Under the pieces are notes generated by a model. The model made no database searches. It saw only the letters and a list, made by a program, of their open reading frames with translations, and had not been told where the DNA came from. From Nonomuraea rubra (lineage in GTDB: Bacteria; Actinomycetota; Actinomycetes; Streptosporangiales; Streptosporangiaceae): a DNA stretch of 64,000 nt. The position numbers and the translations under genes were made by a program. Of this stretch, positions 24,831 through 33,533 are shown one piece after another; position 1 is the first letter of the stretch; each line of letters starts with the position of its first letter. The stretch spans positions 9,469,001 to 9,533,000 of the forward strand of contig NZ_JACHMI010000001.1 of the NCBI RefSeq assembly GCF_014207985.1, in the 5' to 3' direction.

Positions 24831-27514
24831 ACATCATGCCGGACGACTGGTCGCTGCCCGAGCCCCCTGCCGCCGCCGCCCTCCAGCCGTACGACCTGCG
24901 CTGCGAACACCTGCGCACCCCGCTCGGCATCGGCACCCCCACGCCCAGGCTGGCCTGGCGGCTGGCCTCCGACCGGCGCGGCGACGCCCCTGCCGCCCAC
25001 CGCGTCACCGTGCACGGCCCCGGCGGCGCCCTGGCCTGGGACAGCGGCTGGATCGACGGCCAGGACGTGAGCGCCGACTACGGCGGGGCGCCGCTGGTGT
25101 CGTTCGCCCGCTACGACTGGCGGGTCGAGGTGCGCGGCGGCGGGTCGGCGCGGTCGTGGTTCGACACCGGGGTGCTGCACGCCGACGAGTGGCGGGCCGC
25201 CTGGATCGGGCACGACCCCGAGACGGACCCGCCGTTCGAGCCGCCCACGGACGACCGCGAGCCCCGCACCCCGCGTACCGCACACCTGCCCGCGCCCCGC
25301 TACTTCCGGCGCGTCGTGGACCTGCGGCCCGCCACCGCCGTACGGATCGCCGTCACCGCCCGCGGCCTGTACGAGCTGCACGTCAACGGTCACCGGGCCG
25401 GCGACGGCGAGCTGACGCCCGGCTGGACCGACTACCGGCGGCGCGTCCCGTACCAGGTGTACGACGTCACGGACCTGGCCGGGGACGGGCCGCTGTGCGT
25501 GGGCGCGGTGCTGGCGGACGGCTGGTGGTCGGGCAGCCTCGGCTGGGACGGGCGGCAGCAGGCCCAGCGCTACGGCCGGCACCCGCAGCTCCTGGCCCAG
25601 ATCGTGGCCGAGCACGCGGACGGGTCCCGCACCGTGATCGGCACGGACGGGCGCTGGCGGGAGACGATCGGCCCGCTGCGCTACGCCGACCTGCTCATGG
25701 GCGAGCGGTACGACGCCCGCCTCGACCTCGGCGGCTGGGACCTGCCGGGCTTCGACGACTCCTCCTGGGCGCCGGCCCGCGTCGCGGACACCGATCTCTC
25801 GGTGCTGGTGCCGTCCGTGGCCGAGCCCGTACGGGTGACGCGGGACCTCGTACCGGTGGAGGTCCGCTCCCACGACGGCAGGACGATCGTGGACCTCGGC
25901 CAGAACATCGCCGGCCGCGTCCGCCTGACCGTGCGCGGCGCCGCGCCGGGCACCCGCGTCACGCTCAGGCACGGCGAGGCACTTACCGACGACGGCGGCC
26001 TCTACACCGCCAACCTGCGCTCCGCCGAGGCCACCGACCACTACGTGGCGGCGGGGGTCGCGGAGGAGACGTACGAGCCGCGCTTCACCGTGCACGGCTT
26101 CCGCTACGTCGAGGTCACCGGGCACGCCGACGTCGCCGTGGTGGGCCGGGCGATGCACTCGGACACGCCGGTGGCGGGCGAGTTCTCCTGCTCGGACGCC
26201 ATGGTGCGGCAGCTCATGAGCAACATCCGGTGGAGCCAGCGCGACAACTTCGTCTCCGTCCCGACCGACTGCCCGCAACGGGACGAGCGGCTCGGCTGGA
26301 CGGCCGACGCGCAGGTGTTCCTGCCCACGGCCTGCTACAACGCGGACGTGGCGGCGTTCTTCACCAACTGGCTCGCCGACCTGCGCTGCGCGCAGGACGC
26401 CGCCGGCGGCGCGGTGCCGGACGTCGTGCCGCACGTCATCACCGAACGGCACGGCACCCCCGCCTGGGGCGACGCCGCCACGATCGTGCCGTGGCACCTG
26501 TACGAGGTGTACGGCGACGAGCGGGTGCTGCGCGACAGCCTGCCCAGCATGCGCCGCTGGGTCGACCACGTCGAACGCCACAACCCCGGCCTCGTCTGGC
26601 GCGACAAGGTCGGCAGCCACTACGGCGACTGGCTGCAGGCGGACGTGCGCACCGACCGCGACGTGCTCGCCACCGCCTACTTCGCCCTCAGCGCCGACCT
26701 GACGGCCAGGGCGGCCGCCGTGCTGGGCGACACCGAGGCCCGTGACCGGTACGCGGGGCTGCGAAAGCGGATCGGGGAGGCCTTCGCGCGCGAGTTCGTC
26801 TCGCCGGACGGGCGCATCACCGGCGACACGCAGACCGGCTACCTGCTGGCGCTCGCGCACCGCCTGGTCCCCGCCGGCCTCGTGCCCGCCGCCGTCGCCC
26901 ACCTCGTGGCCGACCTGGAACGGCGGGGGCGGCGGCTGACCACCGGGTTCGCCGGGGTGGCGCTGCTCGGCCCCGTCCTGTCGGCGCACGGGCACGCCGA
27001 CCTCGCGTACGCGCTGCTGCACGACGACCGCTACCCGTCGTGGGGGTACTCGATCAAGCGCGGGGCCACCACGATCTGGGAGCGGTGGGACGGCTGGACG
27101 GAGGAGACCGGCTTCGGCCCCGTCGCCATGAACTCCTTCAACCACTACGCGCTCGGCTCCGTCGGGGCGTGGCTGTACGGCGGGGTCGCCGGGCTCGGGC
27201 AGGAGGAGGGGTCGGTGGGCTTCCGGCGTCCCCGGATCCGGCCGCTGGTCGGGGGTGCCCTGCGGTGGGCCTCGGCCGCGTACGAGACGCCGCTCGGGCG
27301 GCTGGCCAGCCGGTGGGAGCTCGCCGGTCGGGGTGAGTTGCGGCTGTCGGTGCAGATTCCGCCGGGGGCGCTGGCGACCGTGCACGTGCCGACGACGGAT
27401 CCCTCGTCGGTGCGCGAGTCCGGCGAGCCCGTGAGCGGGGTGGTGGGGCGGACCGGGTCTGCGGTGGTGTGCCAGGTCGGGTCCGGGCGGTACTCGTTCA
27501 CCTCGGCCTGGTGA
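24827..27514 (+). CDS. Alpha-L-rhamnosidase, GH78 family
   Basis: It removes alpha-linked L-rhamnose from rhamnogalacturonan oligomers or glycosides. The 895-residue protein has the full GH78 architecture: N-terminal Ig-like and jelly-roll domains, the concanavalin-like domain, and an (alpha/alpha)6 barrel with the canonical DCPQRDERLGWTADAQVF motif (around 480) carrying the catalytic acids, then ATTIWERWDGW and a C-terminal beta domain. No signal peptide is present. The start GTG 24827 is placed 8 bp after AAGGAG and overlaps the previous stop. Its stop overlaps the GTG of the esterase gene. Confidence 0.92.
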   Translation: MNIMPDDWSLPEPPAAAALQPYDLRCEHLRTPLGIGTPTPRLAWRLASDRRGDAPAAHRVTVHGPGGALAWDSGWIDGQDVSADYGGAPLVSFARYDWRVEVRGGGSARSWFDTGVLHADEWRAAWIGHDPETDPPFEPPTDDREPRTPRTAHLPAPRYFRRVVDLRPATAVRIAVTARGLYELHVNGHRAGDGELTPGWTDYRRRVPYQVYDVTDLAGDGPLCVGAVLADGWWSGSLGWDGRQQAQRYGRHPQLLAQIVAEHADGSRTVIGTDGRWRETIGPLRYADLLMGERYDARLDLGGWDLPGFDDSSWAPARVADTDLSVLVPSVAEPVRVTRDLVPVEVRSHDGRTIVDLGQNIAGRVRLTVRGAAPGTRVTLRHGEALTDDGGLYTANLRSAEATDHYVAAGVAEETYEPRFTVHGFRYVEVTGHADVAVVGRAMHSDTPVAGEFSCSDAMVRQLMSNIRWSQRDNFVSVPTDCPQRDERLGWTADAQVFLPTACYNADVAAFFTNWLADLRCAQDAAGGAVPDVVPHVITERHGTPAWGDAATIVPWHLYEVYGDERVLRDSLPSMRRWVDHVERHNPGLVWRDKVGSHYGDWLQADVRTDRDVLATAYFALSADLTARAAAVLGDTEARDRYAGLRKRIGEAFAREFVSPDGRITGDTQTGYLLALAHRLVPAGLVPAAVAHLVADLERRGRRLTTGFAGVALLGPVLSAHGHADLAYALLHDDRYPSWGYSIKRGATTIWERWDGWTEETGFGPVAMNSFNHYALGSVGAWLYGGVAGLGQEEGSVGFRRPRIRPLVGGALRWASAAYETPLGRLASRWELAGRGELRLSVQIPPGALATVHVPTTDPSSVRESGEPVSGVVGRTGSAVVCQVGSGRYSFTSAW

Positions 27515-28662
27515 CGGCTGCCGGTGGTCGTCTCGTGACCACGTGGGCCGCCTCCGCTGAGGGGCTCGGGGGCCGGTTGCGGGATGTGACGGTGCGGAAC
27601 GTGGTGCGTACGTCCGTGGGCGGGGCCGGGTTGCGGGTGCGGCTGACCAACGCCTTCGGGGGGCGGGCGGTGACGTTCGGCCGGGTGTGCGTGGGCTTGT
27701 CGCGGGCGGGGGCCGCGCTGGAGCCGGGGTCGAATCGGGGGGTGACGTTCGGGGGGTGTGCCGGGGTGACGGTGGGGGCCGGGGAGACGGTGGTCAGTGA
27801 TCCGGTGGCGGGGTGGGTGGATGGGTGGCGGCGGGTGGCGGTCAGCGTGTACGTGGCGGGAGAGTGCGACACGCTGACGGGCCGCAACCGCGCCACCGCC
27901 CCGCCCTACCCGCCGTTTGCCGCACCGCCCGGCGCGTGGGAGCCTGCCGTTTCGCCCGCGTACCGGTCGCTTCCCGGCGATCATGCCGGCGACGAGGGTG
28001 ATGGCGCGTTCGTCGAGCCCGTCGCGGTGTGGCACTGGATCGACGCGCTGACCGTGGTGACGCCCGAGCCGGTGCGGGTCGTGGCTGCGGTCGGCGACTC
28101 GTTCACCGTCGGCGTCGGCTCGGAGACCGGTCACGGCTGGGCCGACCTGCTCGCCCACCTCTCGGGGGTGCCGGTGCTCAACGAGGGGGTGTCGGGCGGG
28201 AAGGTGCTCGCGGCGGGCACGGGGCGGCCCGCCGAGGTGCGGCTGACCGCCGAGGTGCTGACCAAGCCGGGCATCGGCACCGTGATCGTCCAGGCGGGCG
28301 TCAACGATCTCGGCGCGGGCGCGCGGGCGGACGACCTCGTCGCCGCGTACCGCCGCATGGCGGCCGCGGCGCACGCGGCCGGGGTCCGGGTGATCGGCGG
28401 GACGATCACACCGTTCGCGGGCGCCGACTACCACACCGAGCAGGGCGAACGGGCCCGGCAGGCGGTCAACGCGTTCATCCGGGAAGGCGGCGCGTTCGAC
28501 GCGGTGGCCGACTTCGACGCCGCCCTCCGCGACCCGGCCGCCCCCGCCCGCCTGCTGCCCCGCTACGACAGCGGCGACCACCTGCACCCGAGCGCGGCCG
28601 GCCACCAGGCGATGGCGTCCGCGCTCGACGTGCGACCCGATCCACCCGCCGGACGGCTCTAG
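27511..28662 (+). CDS. SGNH/GDSL hydrolase family esterase
   Basis: This 383-residue protein has an N-terminal beta-rich domain and a C-terminal SGNH domain: block I GDSFTVG (catalytic Ser, about 197), block III GVNDL and block V DHLHPSAAGH (Asp and His). The family includes carbohydrate deacetylases such as rhamnogalacturonan acetylesterases, which fits the coupling to a rhamnosidase (GTGA overlap at 27511). No signal peptide is seen. Its TAG stop overlaps the stop of the convergent gene by two bases. The exact ester substrate is inferred from context. Confidence 0.85.
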   Translation: MTAAGGRLVTTWAASAEGLGGRLRDVTVRNVVRTSVGGAGLRVRLTNAFGGRAVTFGRVCVGLSRAGAALEPGSNRGVTFGGCAGVTVGAGETVVSDPVAGWVDGWRRVAVSVYVAGECDTLTGRNRATAPPYPPFAAPPGAWEPAVSPAYRSLPGDHAGDEGDGAFVEPVAVWHWIDALTVVTPEPVRVVAAVGDSFTVGVGSETGHGWADLLAHLSGVPVLNEGVSGGKVLAAGTGRPAEVRLTAEVLTKPGIGTVIVQAGVNDLGAGARADDLVAAYRRMAAAAHAAGVRVIGGTITPFAGADYHTEQGERARQAVNAFIREGGAFDAVADFDAALRDPAAPARLLPRYDSGDHLHPSAAGHQAMASALDVRPDPPAGRL

Positions 28663-30326
28663 GCCGGATGGCTGATCGCCGGCTCCGGGCGGTGGATCCC
28701 CCGGGGCCGGTAGCCCAGGGTGTCCGAGATGCCGAGGTAGTCGGACAGCAGCCAGATGATGGCCAGCCACATCTCCGTACCCTGCAGCCCGGGCGTGCGT
28801 GCCGCGCCGCTCCCTCCGGTCAGCGCGAAGCTGAGCCCGGCGCCGTCGTGCCAGCCGCCCAGCGCGCGGGCGAGGTGCTCCCTGGCCCACGCCTCGCCCT
28901 CCGCCCTGCGGTGCGGGGTCTGCCGGCCGAGCAGCCACAGGGGGTGGATGACGTCGAGCACGTTGCAGGCGTTCCCGGCGCCCGGGCCGAAGTAGCGGGG
29001 GTCGCGGGCCTGGGTGAGCACGGTGTCCACGGCCCGTTCCGGGTACGGCAACGGCAGCCCGAACTGCGCGAACGTGCCCCGCGTGAGCCGGTAGAAACCG
29101 TTGACCACCATCAGCCAACCGGAGTCGGAGTCCGGCTCGCCCCACATGCCGTGGGTCCGGCGCACGCGGGTCAGCAGCCAGCCGTACAGGGTCTCGACGT
29201 CGCCGCGCAGGCCGAAGTCGGCGAGGTTGCGGTAGAGGCCGGTGCCGATGGCGTCCACCACCGAGCCGGACGTCCACGCCTCTCGGGTCCAGTCGAGGCC
29301 GTCGAGCAGGGTGGTCAGGTCCTGGGAGCGGAGGTCGTGGACGGCGTGGACGGGGTGGTGGAAGGTGGTGCCGAGCAGGTTGAGGGCGTATCCGGCGCAG
29401 AGCACGTGGTAGGCGGTCACGCCCTCCAGCTCCGGCCGTGCCGCGTCGCCCGCCTCGGGTGAGCCGGGGGCGCCGAGCTCGGGGATCAGGCCGGTGCCGG
29501 GGTCCTGGCGGTCGCGGAGGAAGGCGACGATGTCGTCGCGGGCCGGGGTGGGGGGAGGGCCGCCGAGCAGCAGGTCGGCGATCTCCACCGCGTCGCACCA
29601 GGCGCGCACGGTGGGCTGGGCGCCGGGCCGGTCCACGTACCGGTCGCCGGTCCAGCAGCGCGCCAGCACCGCCTCGGCCTGCTCCCGCGCCCGCCCGGCG
29701 AACGCCACCAGCCTCCCCTCCAGATCCCCGCCCGCCGGAGGAAGGGCCTCGGTCGGGGTGGGGCGGGGGGTGCGGCGGTCGCGGAGGGGGCGGGCCGGGT
29801 TGCCTGCCACCATGGCCCAGGCGGGGACGTCCTTGGTGACGACCGAGCCCGCCCCGATGATCGCGTGGTCGCCGATCGTCACGCCGTCGAGCACGACGAC
29901 GTTCGAGCCGATCCACACGTCGTCACCGACGCGGATGCCCTTCGAGGTGATCGGCTGGCGGAAGACGGGCCGGTCGGGGGCGGTGCCGTGGTTGAAGCCC
30001 AGCAGGGACGTGTGCGCCCCGATCCGCACCGCGTCCCCCAGCTCGATCCGCCCCCGCACCACCGCGTACGGGTTGACGGTGCAGTCCTCCCCCATCGAGA
30101 CGTCGTCCGTGACGTACGCGTGGGCGGCGAGGTAGCAGAAGTCCCCCATGCGCAGCCGGTCGGTGTGCACGGCCGCGAGCGGCGAGATGAACACCTTCCC
30201 CGACGCGTCGAGCCCGATCCGTTCCCGGAGCCCGGCCTGGTGAAGTTCCTGGGCGCGGCGGTCCTCCTCGGTCGCGTGGTCCCAGAACAGCCAGGGGCAG
30301 AAGTCGAACTTGGACGGTTCTGTCAT
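28659..30326 (-). CDS. Fusion protein: hexapeptide-repeat O-acetyltransferase plus helical-barrel domain
   Basis: Residues 1-185 form a left-handed beta-helix acetyltransferase of the maltose/galactoside type, with hexapeptide turns (IGAHTSLLGFNH with its catalytic-type His, GDDVWIGSNVVVLDGVTIGDHAIIGAGSVVTKDVPAWAMVAGNPARPL). A Pro/Thr linker (186-205) leads to about 340 residues of helical repeats rich in Trp and Tyr (WCDAVEIADLL, SGWLMVVNGFYRLTRG, NACNVLDVIHPLWLLGRQ) resembling an (alpha/alpha) toroid glycosidase or lyase. I do not recognise the second domain by name. Transferring acetyl groups while processing a sugar would be unusual. It convergently overlaps the esterase and lies 4 bp after the GH2 gene's end region on the same strand. 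Confidence 0.75.
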   Translation of the reverse strand: MTEPSKFDFCPWLFWDHATEEDRRAQELHQAGLRERIGLDASGKVFISPLAAVHTDRLRMGDFCYLAAHAYVTDDVSMGEDCTVNPYAVVRGRIELGDAVRIGAHTSLLGFNHGTAPDRPVFRQPITSKGIRVGDDVWIGSNVVVLDGVTIGDHAIIGAGSVVTKDVPAWAMVAGNPARPLRDRRTPRPTPTEALPPAGGDLEGRLVAFAGRAREQAEAVLARCWTGDRYVDRPGAQPTVRAWCDAVEIADLLLGGPPPTPARDDIVAFLRDRQDPGTGLIPELGAPGSPEAGDAARPELEGVTAYHVLCAGYALNLLGTTFHHPVHAVHDLRSQDLTTLLDGLDWTREAWTSGSVVDAIGTGLYRNLADFGLRGDVETLYGWLLTRVRRTHGMWGEPDSDSGWLMVVNGFYRLTRGTFAQFGLPLPYPERAVDTVLTQARDPRYFGPGAGNACNVLDVIHPLWLLGRQTPHRRAEGEAWAREHLARALGGWHDGAGLSFALTGGSGAARTPGLQGTEMWLAIIWLLSDYLGISDTLGYRPRGIHRPEPAISHPA

Positions 30327-30330
30327 GCGA

Positions 30331-33300
30331 TCAGCTTCCTCTCACCACGGTCAGCGTCATGGACCAGGAGTAGCGGCGGACCTCCAGGCGGTACCGCCCG
30401 GGCAGCGCGGGGCCGCAGGAGGCGCTGCCGAGGCCCTGCTGGCCGTGGTCGAGGTTCAGCCACACGCGCCCCGAGTCGGTCAGGTCGTGCGGGCGGCGGG
30501 CGGCCTGCAGGGCCTCGCTCGTCCAGCGGCGGGCGGTGAAGTCCAGGTGCGGCTCGCCGTCCACGCGCAGGGTCGGCAGCCCGGGGCCCGACAGCTCCAG
30601 CCAGCGGGTCTCGACGTGGTTGCCGTTCTCCTGGGGAACGGGGTACGGGGTCTGGAGCGCGTCGATGGACCTGGCGTACCTGCCGACGCGGGCGGCGGCG
30701 CGGCTGTCGGCGTACGACTCCCCCGGGCCCCGGCCGAACCAGGTGACGTCGGTGTAGCCGCCGGGGAGCGACCATCGGGTGCCCATGCGGGGCGGGGTGA
30801 CGGTGAGGTGGCCGTAGGCGGTGTCGTCCCAGTCGCCCACGGGGTCGGCCTCGACGAGGAGGTGGAGCGTGCCGTCCTGCCAGCGGTAGGTGTAGGTGGT
30901 GCGGAAGCCGAGGGTGCGGGTGGCGGGGCCGCTGCGGCCGCGTACGACGAGGGTGTGGTCGTCGGGGCGGTCGAGGCCGTCTGCGCGGTGCAGGAAGCGG
31001 TGCAGGAAGCGGTCCAGGCCGACGGCCTCCCAGTCCGCCGCCAGGGCGTTCCTCGGGCCCTGGCCCCGGTCGTTCTCGGTGGGGGCGCGCCAGACGTCGA
31101 GCACGGGGCCGTCCAGTTCGAGCCCGCCGAGGCTGGTCAGGCGTCCGGTCCTGCCGTCGAACGCCGCCTCGCCGACCCGCACCCGCACCTCCCCCGCCCG
31201 GCCACCCTCATCGGCGGGCCGCGGCCGGTGGGAGGCGGGGCTGTGGGAGACGGGGCCATGGGAGACGGGGCTGTGGGAGGCGGGGCTGTGGGAGACGGGG
31301 CTGTGGGAGGTGGCCGAGTCGAGCCTGGCCTGACCCCAGGCGATCACGTGACCGGCCGGAGCCCAGCGCGTGTCCTCGGCGAGCACCGCCTCGATGGTCA
31401 GCCACACCTCCCCGGACGCTTCGACCGGCTGCCGCTCCCCACCGGCCGGCGCCGCCGGGTGTGGCTCGGGCAGCATGGCGGTGACCGCGTCGGGCAGGGG
31501 CACGCGTACCTCCGACCGCGCCGGACAGTCCGGCACCTCCAGCGTCCCAGCCGCCCGGCGGATGCCGTCCACCTTCACCCGCCACCGGAAGCCCAGGTGC
31601 GCCAGCGACACCGCGTCGTGCTTGTTGACGACCACGACCTCCCGGCCCTCCACCGAGATCGACACCGGCTCGATGGCCTTGCGCAGCTCGCCCAGCCCGG
31701 GCGACGGCGTGCGGTCGGGGAACAGCAGCCCGTCCAGGCAGTACCGCCCCCCGTTCGGCTGGTGGTCGATGTCACCGCCGTGCCGGTAGTACCGGCGCCC
31801 GAACGCGTCCACCCCCGCCAGCCCGTGATCGATCCACTCCCACACGAACCCCCCGCAGAACCGCTCGTACGACTCCAGAATCGCCTGGTACTCCACGAGC
31901 GACCCGGGCCCGTTCCCCATCGCGTGCGCGTACTCGCACAGCAGGAACGGCAGCCCCCGCCGCCGGACGTCATCGTCCGACCCGGGCTCGACCCCCGAGG
32001 GGGTCTCCTCCTTGCGCCGCCCGATGCGTTCGAGGTCGTCCAGCGACGGATACATGAGGCTGTAGAAGTCGGAGTGCCGGTAGCTCGGGTCGCGCTCGTA
32101 GTGCAGCGGCCGGGTGGGGTCGCGCTCGCGGATCCAGGTCTCGAGGTCGGCGAACGCGGGGCCGCTGCCGCTCTCGTTGCCGAGGGACCAGATGACGACG
32201 CTGGGATGGTTCTTGTCCCGCTCGACCATGCGGCGGGTACGGTCGAGCAGGGCCTCGCGCCACATGGGCTCGGCGGGCGGGTTGCCCTCCCAGCCGGAGT
32301 AGATGAAGCCGTGGGTCTCGATGTCGCACTCGTCCACCACCCACAGCCCGTACTCGTCGCACAGCCGCAGGAACTCGGGGTGCGGCGGGTAGTGGGCGGT
32401 GCGGACGGCGTTGACGTTGTGCCGCTTCATCAGCTCGATGTCGCGGATCATGGTCTCGCGGTCGAGCGAGCGGCCCCTGTCGGGGTCGTGCTCGTGCCGG
32501 TTGACGCCGCGGAACAGCACCGGCGCCCCGTTGATCAGCAGCCGCCCGCCGGAGATCTCGACGGTTCTGAAGCCGATGGCCAGCTCGATCGTCTCCCCGG
32601 CGGCGGTGAGGGTGCCGTGGTAGAGGCGGGGGTGTTCGGCGCTCCACGGCTCCACCCGGGCGATCGTGACCTCCTGTCCGGTGGCGACGGCCAGGCCCAG
32701 CTCCGGCACCTCCACCAGGCCGGGGGCGTCGGCGGTGACCAGGAGGGTGCCCGAGCCGGAGGCGTAGGAGGCGCGTACGGTGAAGTCGTCGATGCCGCCC
32801 TCGGGCCGCGACAGGAGCTCCACGTCGCGGAAGATGCCGGGCAGCCACCACATGTCCTGGTCTTCGAGGTAGCTGCCCGACGACCAGCGCTGCACGCGTA
32901 CGGCGAGGACGTTGCCGCGCGGCCGGACCACCCCGGTGACGTCGAACTCGAACGGCAGCCTGCTCCCCTTGGAGTGCCCGAGCAGCTCGCCGTTCAGCCA
33001 GACGGTGCCGCAGGAGTCGACGCCCTGGAAGCGCAGCACCGCGCGGCCGTCCGGCCAGCCGGGCGGGAGGTCGAAGCGCAGCCGGTAGTCGCCGGTCGGG
33101 TTCAGGTCCGGCAGGTACGGCGGGTCGATGGGGAACGGGTAGGCGGTGTTGGTGTAGAGGGGCTGGTCGTGCCCTTCCAGCACCCAGTGCGACGGCACCC
33201 TGATCGGGTCCCAGCCGGTGTCGTCGAGGCCGGGGTCGGAGATCGAGGGGCCGGTGCCGGCGGCGGTGCCGGAGAGCCGGAAGCGCCACCGCCCGTTGAG

Positions 33301-33387
33301 CGACAGCCGGGGCGCGTCGGAGACGAAGTCCGCGCGCGGCGCCCGCCGCCCTGAGCCCGGCCCGGGGTCCTCATGGAACTCCACCAT
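30331..33387 (-). CDS. Beta-galactosidase, GH2 family (LacZ-like)
   Basis: It hydrolyses terminal beta-D-galactose, as on galactan or arabinogalactan side chains of pectin. The ~1018-residue cytoplasmic protein has the LacZ order: sugar-binding sandwich, Ig domain, TIM barrel with WSLGNESGSG (acid/base Glu) and LLCEYAHAMGNGPGS (nucleophile Glu), second Ig domain, and the C-terminal galactose-mutarotase-like domain 5. Between the last two is an extra Ser-His-Pro repeat segment (SHSPV/SHSPA) encoded at 31228-31312. An RBS (GGAGGG) precedes both GTG 33390 and ATG 33387; ATG is taken. Divergent from the GH42 operon with LacI-like sites between. Confidence 0.92.
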   Translation of the reverse strand: MVEFHEDPGPGSGRRAPRADFVSDAPRLSLNGRWRFRLSGTAAGTGPSISDPGLDDTGWDPIRVPSHWVLEGHDQPLYTNTAYPFPIDPPYLPDLNPTGDYRLRFDLPPGWPDGRAVLRFQGVDSCGTVWLNGELLGHSKGSRLPFEFDVTGVVRPRGNVLAVRVQRWSSGSYLEDQDMWWLPGIFRDVELLSRPEGGIDDFTVRASYASGSGTLLVTADAPGLVEVPELGLAVATGQEVTIARVEPWSAEHPRLYHGTLTAAGETIELAIGFRTVEISGGRLLINGAPVLFRGVNRHEHDPDRGRSLDRETMIRDIELMKRHNVNAVRTAHYPPHPEFLRLCDEYGLWVVDECDIETHGFIYSGWEGNPPAEPMWREALLDRTRRMVERDKNHPSVVIWSLGNESGSGPAFADLETWIRERDPTRPLHYERDPSYRHSDFYSLMYPSLDDLERIGRRKEETPSGVEPGSDDDVRRRGLPFLLCEYAHAMGNGPGSLVEYQAILESYERFCGGFVWEWIDHGLAGVDAFGRRYYRHGGDIDHQPNGGRYCLDGLLFPDRTPSPGLGELRKAIEPVSISVEGREVVVVNKHDAVSLAHLGFRWRVKVDGIRRAAGTLEVPDCPARSEVRVPLPDAVTAMLPEPHPAAPAGGERQPVEASGEVWLTIEAVLAEDTRWAPAGHVIAWGQARLDSATSHSPVSHSPASHSPVSHGPVSHSPASHRPRPADEGGRAGEVRVRVGEAAFDGRTGRLTSLGGLELDGPVLDVWRAPTENDRGQGPRNALAADWEAVGLDRFLHRFLHRADGLDRPDDHTLVVRGRSGPATRTLGFRTTYTYRWQDGTLHLLVEADPVGDWDDTAYGHLTVTPPRMGTRWSLPGGYTDVTWFGRGPGESYADSRAAARVGRYARSIDALQTPYPVPQENGNHVETRWLELSGPGLPTLRVDGEPHLDFTARRWTSEALQAARRPHDLTDSGRVWLNLDHGQQGLGSASCGPALPGRYRLEVRRYSWSMTLTVVRGS
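31228..31312. repeat. 15-bp tandem repeat inside the GH2 gene
   Basis: Five full and one partial 15-bp units (GTGGGAGRCGGGGCT on the plus strand) encode alternating SHSPV and SHSPA pentapeptides in the GH2 reading frame. The repeat lies in a linker before the last domain and keeps the frame. It is prone to length change by slippage. Confidence 0.85.
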
Positions 33388-33416
33388 CACAGAGCGTCCC
33401 TCCGCCGAGGTGCGAC

Positions 33417-33516
33417 AAAACGTTTTAACCCTATAAGCGTTATCGCCCCTAGACCAGATCTCACAGGCATTGACATCCGGCCGTGAATAAATATATCATC
33501 TGGTAAATCGTTTTAA
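33417..33516. promoter_or_regulatory. Three LacI-type palindromes between divergent GH2 and GH42 genes
   Basis: A perfect AAAACGTTTT lies at 33417-33426, a near-palindrome ATAAGCGTTAT at 33433-33443, and AAATCGTTTTAA at 33505-33516. All share the central CG with A/T arms that LacI/GalR-family repressors recognise. The first two are close to the GH2 start, and the third lies just downstream of the GH42 -10 box. No LacI gene is in the window, so the repressor would be encoded elsewhere. Confidence 0.6.
33470..33499 (+). promoter_or_regulatory. Sigma-70-type promoter of the GH42 operon
   Basis: TTGACA (33470-33475) and TATCAT (33494-33499) are separated by 18 bp, a near-consensus pair. It lies 35 bp upstream of the GH42 start and is followed directly by a LacI-like site, which would block transcription when occupied. 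Confidence 0.65.
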
Positions 33517-33533
33517 GATTCGCTGGGGACTTC

